Shown: positions 9,766-18,723 of the stretch, one piece after another | Numbering within the stretch: position 1 is the stretch's first letter | Layout of the letters: each line of letters begins with the position of its first letter | Assembly (NCBI GenBank): GCA_900609035.2 | Contig: UXAT02000001.1 | Coordinates: 186,001 to 250,000, forward strand | Origin: Candidatus Defluviicoccus seviourii | Lineage (GTDB): Bacteria > Pseudomonadota > Alphaproteobacteria > Rhodospirillales > Defluviicoccaceae | Length of the DNA stretch: 64,000 nt | Direction of reading: 5' to 3' | Notes under the pieces: generated by a model | Databases searched by the model: none | Told to the model about the DNA's origin: nothing | What the model saw: the letters and a program-made list of their open reading frames with translations, nothing else | Made by a program: the position numbers and the translations under genes

Positions 9766-10935
9766 ATGAGTACTGTCAGCGCGCATGCAGCGGCTGATCG
9801 GAAAAGAGGGATAGCCATCTGGCTGTTCGTCCTCGCGGGCTTCGTTTTTCTCATGGTTGTCCTCGGCGGCGCGACGCGGTTGACGCATTCGGGGCTGTCG
9901 ATGGTCGAATGGCGGCCCATCACCGGCTGGCTGCCGCCGTTGACCGAGGCGGAGTGGCAGCGGACATTCGCAGCCTACCAGGACTATCCAGAGTACCAGA
10001 AAATCAACGCCGGAATGACCCTCGAAGCGTTCAAGGGCATCTTCTGGCTCGAGTACGTGCACCGGCTGACGGGCCGGCTGATGGGGGTCGTTTTCCTCCT
10101 TCCCTTCCTCGTCTTTCTGCTCAGGCGGCAGATCGACCGCCCGCTCGGCCTCCGGCTCGCTTTCGTTTTTTTTCTCGGCGCGCTGCAAGGCGGTCTCGGC
10201 TGGCTGATGGTCAAGAGCGGCATGGTCGACCGGCCCGATGTCAGCCAGTACCGGCTGGTCGCCCATCTGACCGCGGCGCTGCTGATCTATGGTTTGATCT
10301 TGTGGACGGCGCTCGGGCTGTTGGCGCCACCGCAGCCAGCGCGGCTCCAAGCGCAACCAGGGCCGCGACCGCTGTTCCTGGCCGCGGTGGGCACAAGCGT
10401 GCTCGTGCTGCTGATCATCATCTGGGGCGGGTTCGTTGCCGGCACCGATGCCGGATTCGCCTACAACACCTTTCCGCTGATGGATGGCGAGTTGGTGCCA
10501 TCCCTGATCCTTCCATACCACCCGTTGTACGTGAACTTTTTCGAGGACGTGACCACCATCCAGTTCACGCACCGCCTGCTGGCGACCGTTGTGTTGGTCG
10601 CGGCGATCGGTTTGTTCATCTCTTGCCGGACGATGCGGGCTGAGGCGCGCGTGCGCCGGGTGGCGGGCCTGCTCCTGCTGGCGATCGCGGCACAATACAG
10701 CCTCGGCGCCGCTACCGTCCTGATGGCCGTGCCGGTTCCGCTGGGCGTCGCGCACCAGGGTGGCGCTGTCGTCGTGTGGTCACTTTCGCTTTGGCTCACG
10801 TTTGTGTTGCGGCCGGGAGCGGCGGTTGCCCCCATCCGGGCCGAGCATTTTGCTGCACGCGGCAATACGATATCCATTCCCGCGGCATCTTATGACAGTG
10901 CCACGGTTGCGGCTGTGCAGAGGAAGCCGGGGTGA
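9766..10935 (+). CDS. ctaA: Heme A synthase (COX15/CtaA)
   Basis: An inner-membrane enzyme that converts heme O to heme A for aa3-type cytochrome oxidase. About eight hydrophobic helices are visible. Conserved histidine stretches are present: GGATRLTHSGLSMVEW near residue 30, FWLEYVHRLTGRLMG near 95, FTHRLLATVV near 270 and GVAHQGGAVVVW near 330. GGFVAGTDAGFAYNTFPLMDG is the typical loop. The start ATG at 9766 gives 389 aa; the open frame continues upstream but only as antisense of cobA. Its stop overlaps the next gene's GTG by four bases. Confidence 0.95.
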   Translation: MSTVSAHAAADRKRGIAIWLFVLAGFVFLMVVLGGATRLTHSGLSMVEWRPITGWLPPLTEAEWQRTFAAYQDYPEYQKINAGMTLEAFKGIFWLEYVHRLTGRLMGVVFLLPFLVFLLRRQIDRPLGLRLAFVFFLGALQGGLGWLMVKSGMVDRPDVSQYRLVAHLTAALLIYGLILWTALGLLAPPQPARLQAQPGPRPLFLAAVGTSVLVLLIIIWGGFVAGTDAGFAYNTFPLMDGELVPSLILPYHPLYVNFFEDVTTIQFTHRLLATVVLVAAIGLFISCRTMRAEARVRRVAGLLLLAIAAQYSLGAATVLMAVPVPLGVAHQGGAVVVWSLSLWLTFVLRPGAAVAPIRAEHFAARGNTISIPAASYDSATVAAVQRKPG

Positions 10936-12428
10936 TCGCGTTCAATCAAATCAAGACGTTAGGCGCGGTCCTGATCTCGGTCGCCATCGGCGCCAGCTTC
11001 GGGCCGGGCCTGAATGGCTGCTCGGACCAGTCCGCGCAGATGGAGACGGCGCTCGCCTCCCTGGGCTTCGACTTCTACCGATTGTCCGAGCGTGGTCGGC
11101 GCGAGATTGGGCGATTTTCCGCGGTGTTCCAGGAATACGCGGCAGATCCCGAGAACACCCGTCAGCTCAAGCACTTTCGCGACGCCTATAAACGAATCAG
11201 CGACGCCTATGTGGATGACCTGCCGGATGGCAAACTGATCGAGGCTGCCGTTCAGGGCGTCAAGGCGCAAAACCCCAAGCCGCATTCCTTGCCGGCCGCG
11301 CAGCTCGTCGAGATTGCGCTCGATGCAATGACCGCCGCCCTTGATCCCCACTCTGCCTACCTCAATCCCGAGGAACTGCATGAGTCGGAGCTGGTCACGT
11401 CGGGCGAGTTCGGCGGCCTCGGCATCCAGATCACCCAGCAGGACGGCCTCATCAAGGTTATCGCTCCGATCGAGGGCACGCCCGCCGAGCGGGCCGGCAT
11501 CAAGACCGGCGACCTGATCACCCACATCGACGGTGTTTCGGTACGCGGCATGAGCCTCAAGGACGCCGTCAACACCATGCGCGGTCAGCCCGGCACCAAG
11601 GTCGAGCTTACCCTACAGCGTGATGGTCGGTCGCCGATGCGGATCAGCGTCGGTCGCGCCATTATCACCATCGAGCCGGTGCGCTGGTTTGTCGAAGGGG
11701 ATATCGCTTACGCACGCGTGGTCGGCTTCAACGAAAAGGCAGCGCAGCGGCTGGAAGAAGCCCTGAGCGACCTGCGCGCCCACCATCCGCACATGGCCGG
11801 GCTGGTCCTTGACCTCCGCAACAACCCCGGCGGGTTGCTCGACCAGTCGGTTGCGATCGCCGATGCCTTCCTGGACAACGGCTTGATCGTCAAGATCCGC
11901 GGCCGTCAGGCAGCAAGCGAACGCGGTTTTCCGGCCGAGCCGGGCGATCTTGTCGCCGGCTTGCCGATCGTCGTTCTCATCAATGCCGGCTCCGCCTCGG
12001 CAGCGGAAATTGTCGCCGCTGCGCTCGGCGATAACGGCCGGGCCACCGTAATGGGATCGACCTCGTTCGGCAAAGGCTCGGTCCAGACGATCATGCGCCT
12101 GCCCGAGGGAGGCGCCTTGAAACTGACGACCGCCCTCTATTACAGCCCGTCGGGAAGTCAGATTCAGGCCCGCGGGATTACGCCACGCATCCAACTGCTG
12201 CCAGCCAAGGACAAGGACGCCGAGCAGGAACCGCACGAGGTCGACCTTCCAGGCGCCCTGCCCGCCCGCGACCCGGTACGGCAAATGGCCGAAACGTCGG
12301 TCGACACCCAGATGTGTCCCCCCGTCGGGCCGACCAAGGATCGGGAGATCGGCTGTGCAATGGCCTACCTCAAGGCCGGTTCGACCGATCGCTTCCTTGC
12401 CGCCATCAAGGCGCAGCCGCGCCTATGA
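10932..12428 (+). CDS. ctpA: S41 carboxy-terminal processing peptidase with PDZ domain
   Basis: A periplasmic serine/lysine protease that degrades or matures proteins from their C terminus. The N-terminal segment looks like a signal sequence ending LNGC, a possible lipobox. The PDZ domain lies at residues ~140-235 (FGGLGIQI... IKTGDLITHIDGV). The protease core has LINAGSASAAEI (nucleophilic Ser) and SFGKGSVQT (general-base Lys). It has 498 aa and starts with GTG inside the ctaA stop (GTGA). The C-terminal ~100 residues after the core are lineage-specific. Confidence 0.93.
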   Translation: MIAFNQIKTLGAVLISVAIGASFGPGLNGCSDQSAQMETALASLGFDFYRLSERGRREIGRFSAVFQEYAADPENTRQLKHFRDAYKRISDAYVDDLPDGKLIEAAVQGVKAQNPKPHSLPAAQLVEIALDAMTAALDPHSAYLNPEELHESELVTSGEFGGLGIQITQQDGLIKVIAPIEGTPAERAGIKTGDLITHIDGVSVRGMSLKDAVNTMRGQPGTKVELTLQRDGRSPMRISVGRAIITIEPVRWFVEGDIAYARVVGFNEKAAQRLEEALSDLRAHHPHMAGLVLDLRNNPGGLLDQSVAIADAFLDNGLIVKIRGRQAASERGFPAEPGDLVAGLPIVVLINAGSASAAEIVAAALGDNGRATVMGSTSFGKGSVQTIMRLPEGGALKLTTALYYSPSGSQIQARGITPRIQLLPAKDKDAEQEPHEVDLPGALPARDPVRQMAETSVDTQMCPPVGPTKDREIGCAMAYLKAGSTDRFLAAIKAQPRL

Positions 12429-12460
12429 CCGCCGCCCGCATCGGCGTCTTCCACCTACCT

Positions 12461-12490
12461 CTCGATGGCGCCTGACTCGATGGCGCCTGA
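12461..12490. repeat. Perfect 15-bp tandem duplication at the start of the DUF6134-like gene
   Basis: The unit CTCGATGGCGCCTGA occurs twice back to back (12461-12475 and 12476-12490) without mismatch. Each unit carries an ATG in frame with the gene, so five codons including the start are duplicated. Confidence 0.95.
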
Positions 12491-13118
12491 AAGGATGGCT
12501 GCGGGCCAGCGCAGCGCAGCGTTACTCTCCCCGCCGGCTGAGGTGACGCGGCTGAACTTCCAGGCGCTGTGGAAGAGCACTCCCGTCGGCAGCTACAGCT
12601 TCGTCATCACGCCGTCGGCCGACGGCAGCGGGATGACGGTCAGCCACGCGTTCCTTATCCGCGTCAAGATCGCCTTCGTCACCATGTTCCGTTACGAGCA
12701 TCGTGTCGAAGAAGTCTGGCGGGCCGGCCGGCTCCAGGAACTCAGCGCAGAGACGCATGATGCCGACGGTACGATCCACGTTCGCGCCCAGCGCACCGGA
12801 GGGGCGATCGCGATCGAGGGGCCGAACGGTGGCGCTACAGCCCCGCACACTCTTCTAACCACCACATGCGCGTGGCATCCCGCCTTCATCGCTCAGAACC
12901 GTGTCCTTGATGTCTCTGACGGCGGCATCGTCGCTCTCGCGGTAAACGCGTTGGGCGCAGCGAGCCTCGTGATTGAAGGCAACGAAATCGAAACCGAGCA
13001 CTATGCGTTCACATCGCCTTACCTGGCCGGGGAGCTGTGGTATCGCCCTGGCTCGACCCTCGTCCGCGCCGAGATCGAGAAAAAGGGTCACCGGATCGTG
13101 CTCGTTACCCACCCCTGA
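12465..13118 (+). CDS. DUF6134-like protein
   Basis: The body resembles the DUF6134 pattern of small secreted or envelope proteins: a short VGSYSF-type strand, then FRYEHRVEEVWRAGRLQELSAET, and a later LWYRPGSTLVRAEIEKKG. That family match is from memory of the pattern, and no function is known. No convincing signal peptide is present. The start is ambiguous because a 15-bp tandem duplication copies the first codons: ATGs occur at 12465, 12480 and 12495, giving 217, 212 or 207 aa. It follows ctpA by 36 bp in the same direction. Confidence 0.72.
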   Translation: MAPDSMAPERMAAGQRSAALLSPPAEVTRLNFQALWKSTPVGSYSFVITPSADGSGMTVSHAFLIRVKIAFVTMFRYEHRVEEVWRAGRLQELSAETHDADGTIHVRAQRTGGAIAIEGPNGGATAPHTLLTTTCAWHPAFIAQNRVLDVSDGGIVALAVNALGAASLVIEGNEIETEHYAFTSPYLAGELWYRPGSTLVRAEIEKKGHRIVLVTHP

Positions 13119-13278
13119 GCAGAGTGACCGTCACTAGCGATCACCATCCTTACAGGCCGAGCAAACTGCGGCCTTTTCGCGCCCAAGCGCCGCATGCTAG
13201 GCTTTGCTCCAGCCTTCGCCGTTCCGGCCGCGTTGACTGAGCAGGCCGCACGAAGGTCCAAAGCAAGGGGAAACCCGC

Positions 13279-13590
13279 ATGGCGCTGCTGGACGAACTCC
13301 TGAAAAGGAACGTGATCACGGGCCTCGCAATCGGGATCGGCGTCACGGTTTTAGGTCCCATCCTGCTGCCACCGCTGGTGCGCGCGGCCAAGCCTGCGGC
13401 GAAGGCTGCGATCAAGAGCGGCCTTGTCCTGCTCGAGAAGGGTCGGGAAACCTTGGCCGAGCTTGGTGAGATGACCGAAGACATCGTCGCCGAGGCCAAG
13501 GCGGAACTGGCGCAGGAGGCTGACTCCGTGGCCGGCACACCCTCCGATGCCATGGAAGGCGCTTCAAACCCGACGCAAGGCGTTGCCTAG
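13279..13590 (+). CDS. DUF5132 family small protein
   Basis: A 103-aa protein with one hydrophobic helix (residues ~12-32, TGLAIGIGVTVLGPILLPPL), then a basic Ala-rich stretch and an acidic tail (EMTEDIVAEAKAELAQEAD). This layout matches DUF5132, a small membrane-associated family often found beside HMA_2 proteins and P-type ATPases. Its role is unknown; an accessory or anchoring role for a cation pump is an inference. An AAGGGG ribosome-binding site precedes the ATG. The next gene overlaps its 3' end. Confidence 0.75.
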   Translation: MALLDELLKRNVITGLAIGIGVTVLGPILLPPLVRAAKPAAKAAIKSGLVLLEKGRETLAELGEMTEDIVAEAKAELAQEADSVAGTPSDAMEGASNPTQGVA

Positions 13591-14086
13591 AACACCCACG
13601 GCCTATCTGAGCCATGCCATCACCGGTCGTGCCAGGCTCAAGATACCGGCGCGCCGCGGTGATCAAGCGTATTTCGCCGTCCTTGCCGAACGGCTTCAGC
13701 GCGACTGTCCAGGCGTGCGGAGCGTCCGCGTCAATCCGTTGACTGCGAGCGTGCTGATCGAGCATGCCGAGCCGCTGCCGCCGCTTGGCATCTTTGCCGC
13801 TGGCACCGGGCTTTTTCTCCTCGAAGCAACGCCGCCGCCGCTTCCCCCCGTCGGTCCGACGCTCCGCAGTGCCGCATCCACGCTCGACCGCTCGGTGCGG
13901 CGCACCGCCGGCGGGACCTGGGACCTGTGGACGCTGCTTGCTCTCGTGCTGTTGAGCCTCGCCCTCGTTCAGGTGCGCAGGGGCACGGTGCTTCCTCCCG
14001 CCGTTTCCCTTACGTGGCAGGCGTTGACCGCGCTGGGCTTGAGCCACCTCATGAACAGCAAGAACGGCGCCAACGGCGGCCTATAG
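13547..14086 (+). CDS. HMA_2-type (heavy-metal-associated-like) membrane protein
   Basis: The N-terminal half (residues ~20-80: SHAITGRARLKIPARRGDQ... VRVNPLTASVLIEH) has the ferredoxin-like HMA_2 pattern, without the CxxC of classical heavy-metal domains. Two or three hydrophobic segments follow (around residues 80-100 and 125-165). The annotated ATG gives 179 aa and a 44-bp overlap with the DUF5132 gene. A TTG at 13583 inside the stop of that gene is an alternative start. The same domain type is at the N terminus of the P-type ATPase that converges on this gene from 18466. Confidence 0.72.
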   Translation: MPWKALQTRRKALPRTPTAYLSHAITGRARLKIPARRGDQAYFAVLAERLQRDCPGVRSVRVNPLTASVLIEHAEPLPPLGIFAAGTGLFLLEATPPPLPPVGPTLRSAASTLDRSVRRTAGGTWDLWTLLALVLLSLALVQVRRGTVLPPAVSLTWQALTALGLSHLMNSKNGANGGL

Positions 14087-14111
14087 CCCCGAAGCTTGAG
14101 CAGACTCCGCC

Positions 14112-15305
14112 TCACCCCGCCTGCAAGGCATCAACCTTGTCCGTGCGCTCCCAAGGCGTCTCCAGATCAAGCCTGCCGACGTGGCCATAGGCCGCAAGCC
14201 TTCGGTAGAACCCCTGTTCGTTGCGGCTCGGCAAGAACCGCAGGTCGAACTGGCGAATGATCCCTGCCAGGCGGAAGTCGATCGCGCGGGTGATGCGTGC
14301 TGCGATTTCGCGGTCGGGGATGCGGCCAGTGCCAAAGGTCTCGACCTGTGTGCTCACCGGCCGCGCCAATCCGATCGAATAGCTGAGCTGCACCTCGCAC
14401 TCGCTCGCAAGGCCGGCACGGACGACGTTTTTGGCCGCATAGCGCGCCATGTAGGCACCGACCCGGTCGATGCGCGACGGATCCTTGCCGCTCAGCGCCG
14501 AGCCGCTCTGGCGTGCGTATTCGCCATAGGTGTCGACCCCCGTCTTGCGGCCGGTAAGACCCGCATGCATCGCCGGGCCGCCGATCAAGACCGGTCCGAA
14601 GGGATTGATGAAGATGCGCGTCGCGTGGTCCGGCCCGACCGGCTCGTCGTGGAACACCGGCTTAACGACGTGTTCCATAAGATCGTCATGCAGTTGTTTG
14701 CGCTTGACTGGCCGGCCGGCCTTCGATGCCGCGATCAGGGTCAAGCCATGGATCCGGCGCGCCCGCCGATGCCGGTATTCGACGCTCACCTGGGTCTTGC
14801 CGTCGGGAGCCAGATACGCGAGATCGCCCCCCTCGCGCACGGCAGCGAGCCGCCGCGCCAGCTTGTGCGCGAGCCAGATCGGCAGCGGCATCAAGGCCGG
14901 GGTCTGTCCGCATGCGAAGCCGAAAACGGTCGCCTGATTGTCGACCACGAGGCGCTCGATCTCGTCATCACCCATCTCGCGTTCGTCGCGCTCGCTCCTC
15001 TCCTCGCGCGGCAGTTCGTTGAGGCTGGTCATGACGCTGCAGGTCTTGGGATTGAAGCCTTCGTCCTCGTAGCCCGCGTCGTGGACCACCTGCCGCGCCA
15101 CGCCCGGCAGATCGACGGTTGCCTTGGACGCAAAGCGGGCCGCGAGGAACAAGATGCCGGTGGCGACGACGCTTTCGACCACGATCTTCGAGAAAGGATC
15201 TTGCTGCATGAAGCGATCGACGATGGCATCGCTGATGCCATCGCAGAGCTTGTCGGGGTGCCCGGCAGTGACCGATTCCGACGTGAAGATGAAGTCTTCT
15301 TTCAT
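14112..15305 (-). CDS. Divergent S-adenosylmethionine synthase (MetK) paralogue
   Basis: The 397-aa product aligns end to end with MetK. It keeps GHPDK (residues ~15-19), PDGKTQV near 170, GLTGRK near 250 and SGKDPSRIDR near 270. By eye against E. coli MetK several active-site positions differ: the GGE loop reads AAR, the GAGDQG loop reads VVDNQA, GDCGLTGRK reads MHAGLTGRK, and the second Lys of SGKDPSK is Arg. It may therefore have altered activity or need a partner, and it is probably not the housekeeping enzyme. Its ATG overlaps the P-type ATPase stop (ATGA), implying coupled translation with the pump. Confidence 0.85.
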   Translation of the reverse strand: MKEDFIFTSESVTAGHPDKLCDGISDAIVDRFMQQDPFSKIVVESVVATGILFLAARFASKATVDLPGVARQVVHDAGYEDEGFNPKTCSVMTSLNELPREERSERDEREMGDDEIERLVVDNQATVFGFACGQTPALMPLPIWLAHKLARRLAAVREGGDLAYLAPDGKTQVSVEYRHRRARRIHGLTLIAASKAGRPVKRKQLHDDLMEHVVKPVFHDEPVGPDHATRIFINPFGPVLIGGPAMHAGLTGRKTGVDTYGEYARQSGSALSGKDPSRIDRVGAYMARYAAKNVVRAGLASECEVQLSYSIGLARPVSTQVETFGTGRIPDREIAARITRAIDFRLAGIIRQFDLRFLPSRNEQGFYRRLAAYGHVGRLDLETPWERTDKVDALQAG

Positions 15306-18300
15306 GGCTTTGCCTTGGTCACTGGCAGCGGCACGGTAGCACCCTTGGCCAGTTCGTTGAGCAGCAAGGGCGCTACACCGGCGGCGGCGGTCACCGCCCA
15401 GTCGCGCGGAGCCAGCGGTACCAGCCCCAGCAGGCGCCTCAGCGGCGGCACCAGAAATCCCAGCGCCTGCAACGCAAACGAGCCGATGAGCGCGCTCCGC
15501 AGCACAGGATTGGGCGCAAGCGTGCCGCTGCCGAACACGACCCGGCGATCGGACCGGCAGCTAACCGCATGCAGCAGTTGCGCGGTGATCAGGCTCATAA
15601 AGGTCATTGTGCTGGTTTTCGCCGTTGGTCCGTAGCGCAGATTGCCATAGACGCAGGCCGCCAGCGCGCCGCTGCCGATGACGGCCCCCTCGATGGCGAT
15701 CGTGCGCAGATCCTGCTGCCGCAAGATTGCCTCGCCGGCCGGATGCGGGGCTTCTTGCATCACCGCCTCATCGCCGGGCTCAAGCGCCAATCCAAGCGCC
15801 GGCACCACGTCGCTCAAGAGGTTGATCCACAACAACTGCATCGGTGTCAGTGGCGAGCCAAGCCCAGCGCTGGTGCCGAGCCCGGCGACCATGATCTCGG
15901 TCATGTTGGTAGCCAGCAGAAAACGCAGCGACTTGCGCACGTTGGCAAAGATCACCCGGCCGCGGGCGATTGCGGTTGCGATCGACTTTGGATCGTCATC
16001 AGCCAGGACGACATCGGCGACATCGCGCGCGACCTCCGTTCCGCTCCGCCCCATGGCAATGCCGATGTTGGCGGCGCGCAGGGCGGGGCCGTCGTTGATG
16101 CCGTCACCGGTCATCGCCACCACCAGGTTGGCCCGCTGCAGCGCCTGCACGATCTGCAGCTTGTGGCTGGGCGTCACCCGCGAGAACACGTGGGCACGTT
16201 GCGCGAGCGCCGTCAGCACATCGGGCGGCAGGTCTTCCAAGCGCACGGCGTCGAGGATCTCCACCTGTCCGCTCGTACTCAATCTCAGGGATTTGGCAAC
16301 GGCGTAGGCGGTCGCGCTCTGATCGCCGGTGATCATGATCGTAGCGATGCCGGCTCCGTGAAACGTCTGCATCAGCGCGCGCATCCCCGGACGCAACTCG
16401 TCCGCCATGCCAATCAACCCGAGCCAGGTCAATCCGTCTTCCGCACCGGCGTCAGCCGCGGAGCACAGCTTTGAGGCAAACCCCAGGACGCGCAGGGCTT
16501 CGCCGGCCAGCCGGTCGTTCGCGCGCTCGATTTCCTGCCGGTCAGCGTCCGTCAGCGGGACCGGCGTTCCGCCCTGCAGCTGCCACCGGCACATGGCGAG
16601 CACGGCGCTGGGGCTGCCCTTGACCGCCAGCAGCCCCTCCCCGGCTTCGATCGCGTGGTGCGTCCCCATGAAGCTGCGCTGTTCGCTTCGGTAGGTCGCC
16701 GCCGTCAGCGGGTGGCAGCGCCGTACGTCGGCGACATCGAAGCCTAAGTCGAGCGCCAGGCGAACCAGCGCTGCTTCGGTCGGCGAGCCTTTGAGATGAA
16801 CCGTGCCGCCGCTGGTGCTGATCTCGGTATCGTTGCAGAGCACAGCCACGCGCAGGATCTGCGTAAGCGCGTCGCCCACCGCCGGTACGTCCGTGGTCTC
16901 CTCGTCCTGCAGCCCGCCGTTCACGACCCGCAGCATCCGGCCGTCGCAGGCAAGCGCGGCGACGGACATGCGATTGAGGGTCAGCGTTCCGGTCTTGTCG
17001 AAACAGATCACCTGGACCGCGCCCAGCGTCTCGACCGCGTGAAACCGGCGCAGCAGGACCTTGCGCCGGCGCATATCGCGGATACCAAGCGCCAGTGTTG
17101 TGGTGGCAATGGTCGGCAGCCCCTCCGGAACGGCTGCGACCGCAAGCGAGATCGCCGTTTTCAGCATCGGCAGCAGGCCATAGCCGCGCGCCAGGCCGAC
17201 TGCGAACAGGACGCCGCAAATGCCGCCAGAGAGCCACGCGAGCTGGGTACTCAGCCGCCCGAGCTGCACTTCCATCGGCGTCGGCGGCGGCTCTGCGGCG
17301 CCGATCAGGGTCTGGATGCGGCCGATTTCGGTCTCGCTGCCGGTCGCGATGACGACCGCGCGGCCGTTGCCGCCCGTCAACGCCGTCCCCCGGTAAACCA
17401 TGTTGGTCCGCTCGGATAATGGCGTATCCGCGCCGCAGATGAGATCGGCGCCCTTGCGCACCGGCAGGCTTTCGCCGGTCAGGGGCGATTCATCGGCGGT
17501 AAGATCACGCGTAGCGACAAGCCGGGCATCGGCCGCAACATAGCTGCCCGGCTCGAGGATCTGGATATCGCCGACGACGACGCGATCGACGGCAACCTCC
17601 TGCTCGCGGCCGTCGCGGACCACCCGCGCGCGCACCTGTACCGGTGTGTTCAGGGCCTCGATGGTGCGCACCGCTTCGCTTTCGGTCGCATAGCCGATGA
17701 CCGCATTGGCGGCGACGACGCCCAGGATCACCACCGCGTCGATGGCGCCCCCGGTGGCGACAGAAATCACCGCCGATGCGGCAAGAAGCGCCACCGGCAG
17801 GGTCGCGACCTGCTCAATGAGGATCGCAAACCGGGACCGCCGTGGCGGCTGCGGCAGACTGTTGGGACCAAACCGCTGCAGGCGCTGACCGGCCTCGGTG
17901 CTCGACAGCCCCTGCTGCGGGCAGGTGCTGGTCAGCGCAATGACGTCATCGAGGCAAAGGGAATGCCAAGCTGGCGCTGGCATCGGCGCATCGGCGCCAC
18001 GCCTGTCAGCCCCGGCCTGCGGCTTTGGCTGAACTCGCGCCTGAGCGAGCGGTTTCGCCTGCGATCGCTCCGGCGCTGCCGTTGTGCGCCGCGCGGTCCG
18101 TGTTCTCGTCACCGCTGATGGCGCTAGTCGCCCGGCGCCTGCGGCCGAAGGGGCATGCCAGCTTGCCGCGGCCGCAGCGCTGATCGCCGCCGCGAGTGTG
18201 GCATGATCCGTCGGAGCTGCAAAGGAGATCAGCACCGTCCCGGTCAGGCTGCTGGCGGAGACCGCAAGCACGCCCGCTCGGCCGGCCAGAGCCTGCTCCA

Positions 18301-18466
18301 ACTGCTGTTTCAATGCCGGCGAGCGCTTGAGGCCGCCGACACGAAAGCGCACCCGCCCCGGAACGGCGCAATGCACAACGCTGACAAACACACGTGGCAG
18401 CCGCCCAGGGTCGCCGCTTACGCCGCGCTCGGCAGCACCTCCTTCGTCGGTGCCGCTCGTATCCAC
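15302..18466 (-). CDS. P-type cation-transporting ATPase (P2-like) with N-terminal HMA_2 domain
   Basis: A 1054-aa inner-membrane pump. Residues ~25-100 form an HMA_2-like domain (CAVPGRVRFRVGGL), followed by an Ala/Pro/basic linker to ~165. The P-type core is complete: TGES in the actuator domain, VPEGLP in the membrane helix that defines the ion site, DKTGTLT with the phosphorylated Asp, and GDGINDGPAL. PEGLP and WINLLSDVVPALGLALEP point to the P2 (Ca/Mn/alkali) group rather than the CPx heavy-metal group, yet the HMA_2 domain and DUF5132 neighbour suggest metal handling; the ion is unknown. The start is GTG at 18466 with a weak ribosome-binding site. Confidence 0.92.
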   Translation of the reverse strand: MDTSGTDEGGAAERGVSGDPGRLPRVFVSVVHCAVPGRVRFRVGGLKRSPALKQQLEQALAGRAGVLAVSASSLTGTVLISFAAPTDHATLAAAISAAAAASWHAPSAAGAGRLAPSAVTRTRTARRTTAAPERSQAKPLAQARVQPKPQAGADRRGADAPMPAPAWHSLCLDDVIALTSTCPQQGLSSTEAGQRLQRFGPNSLPQPPRRSRFAILIEQVATLPVALLAASAVISVATGGAIDAVVILGVVAANAVIGYATESEAVRTIEALNTPVQVRARVVRDGREQEVAVDRVVVGDIQILEPGSYVAADARLVATRDLTADESPLTGESLPVRKGADLICGADTPLSERTNMVYRGTALTGGNGRAVVIATGSETEIGRIQTLIGAAEPPPTPMEVQLGRLSTQLAWLSGGICGVLFAVGLARGYGLLPMLKTAISLAVAAVPEGLPTIATTTLALGIRDMRRRKVLLRRFHAVETLGAVQVICFDKTGTLTLNRMSVAALACDGRMLRVVNGGLQDEETTDVPAVGDALTQILRVAVLCNDTEISTSGGTVHLKGSPTEAALVRLALDLGFDVADVRRCHPLTAATYRSEQRSFMGTHHAIEAGEGLLAVKGSPSAVLAMCRWQLQGGTPVPLTDADRQEIERANDRLAGEALRVLGFASKLCSAADAGAEDGLTWLGLIGMADELRPGMRALMQTFHGAGIATIMITGDQSATAYAVAKSLRLSTSGQVEILDAVRLEDLPPDVLTALAQRAHVFSRVTPSHKLQIVQALQRANLVVAMTGDGINDGPALRAANIGIAMGRSGTEVARDVADVVLADDDPKSIATAIARGRVIFANVRKSLRFLLATNMTEIMVAGLGTSAGLGSPLTPMQLLWINLLSDVVPALGLALEPGDEAVMQEAPHPAGEAILRQQDLRTIAIEGAVIGSGALAACVYGNLRYGPTAKTSTMTFMSLITAQLLHAVSCRSDRRVVFGSGTLAPNPVLRSALIGSFALQALGFLVPPLRRLLGLVPLAPRDWAVTAAAGVAPLLLNELAKGATVPLPVTKAKP

Positions 18467-18549
18467 CCTAGACTGTCACGGCGATCCTGCGCACACGCGT
18501 CCAGGCGCGCACTGTGACCGCGCGCCGCACCCGTTCCGCCGCTGGATCA

Positions 18550-18723
18550 TCATTCTGCTGGAGAAGCGTGCACCAGCGCTCGCTCAATGGTGCGTAGCAA
18601 CGGCAGCGCATAGGTCGCGTCGTCAACCTCGCACGCCCGGATAGCCGTTCTAAGATCGGCCAAGATGCGGTACACGGTCTCGATTTCGAGCCCGCCTGGC
18701 TCAAGCGGAAATGCGGTTGCCAT
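18550..18723 (-). CDS. Small hypothetical protein (57 aa) upstream of the P-type ATPase
   Basis: A short frame starts at ATG 18723 after TTGAGGGAAGCAC, a good ribosome-binding site. It encodes 57 residues beginning MATAFPLEPGG, with an amphipathic helical middle (YRILADLRTAIRACE, PLLRTIERAL). It is not recognised. It lies 83 bp before the ATPase start in the same direction and could be the first gene of that operon. Composition is that of a soluble acidic helical protein, not antisense noise. Confidence 0.5.
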   Translation of the reverse strand: MATAFPLEPGGLEIETVYRILADLRTAIRACEVDDATYALPLLRTIERALVHASPAE

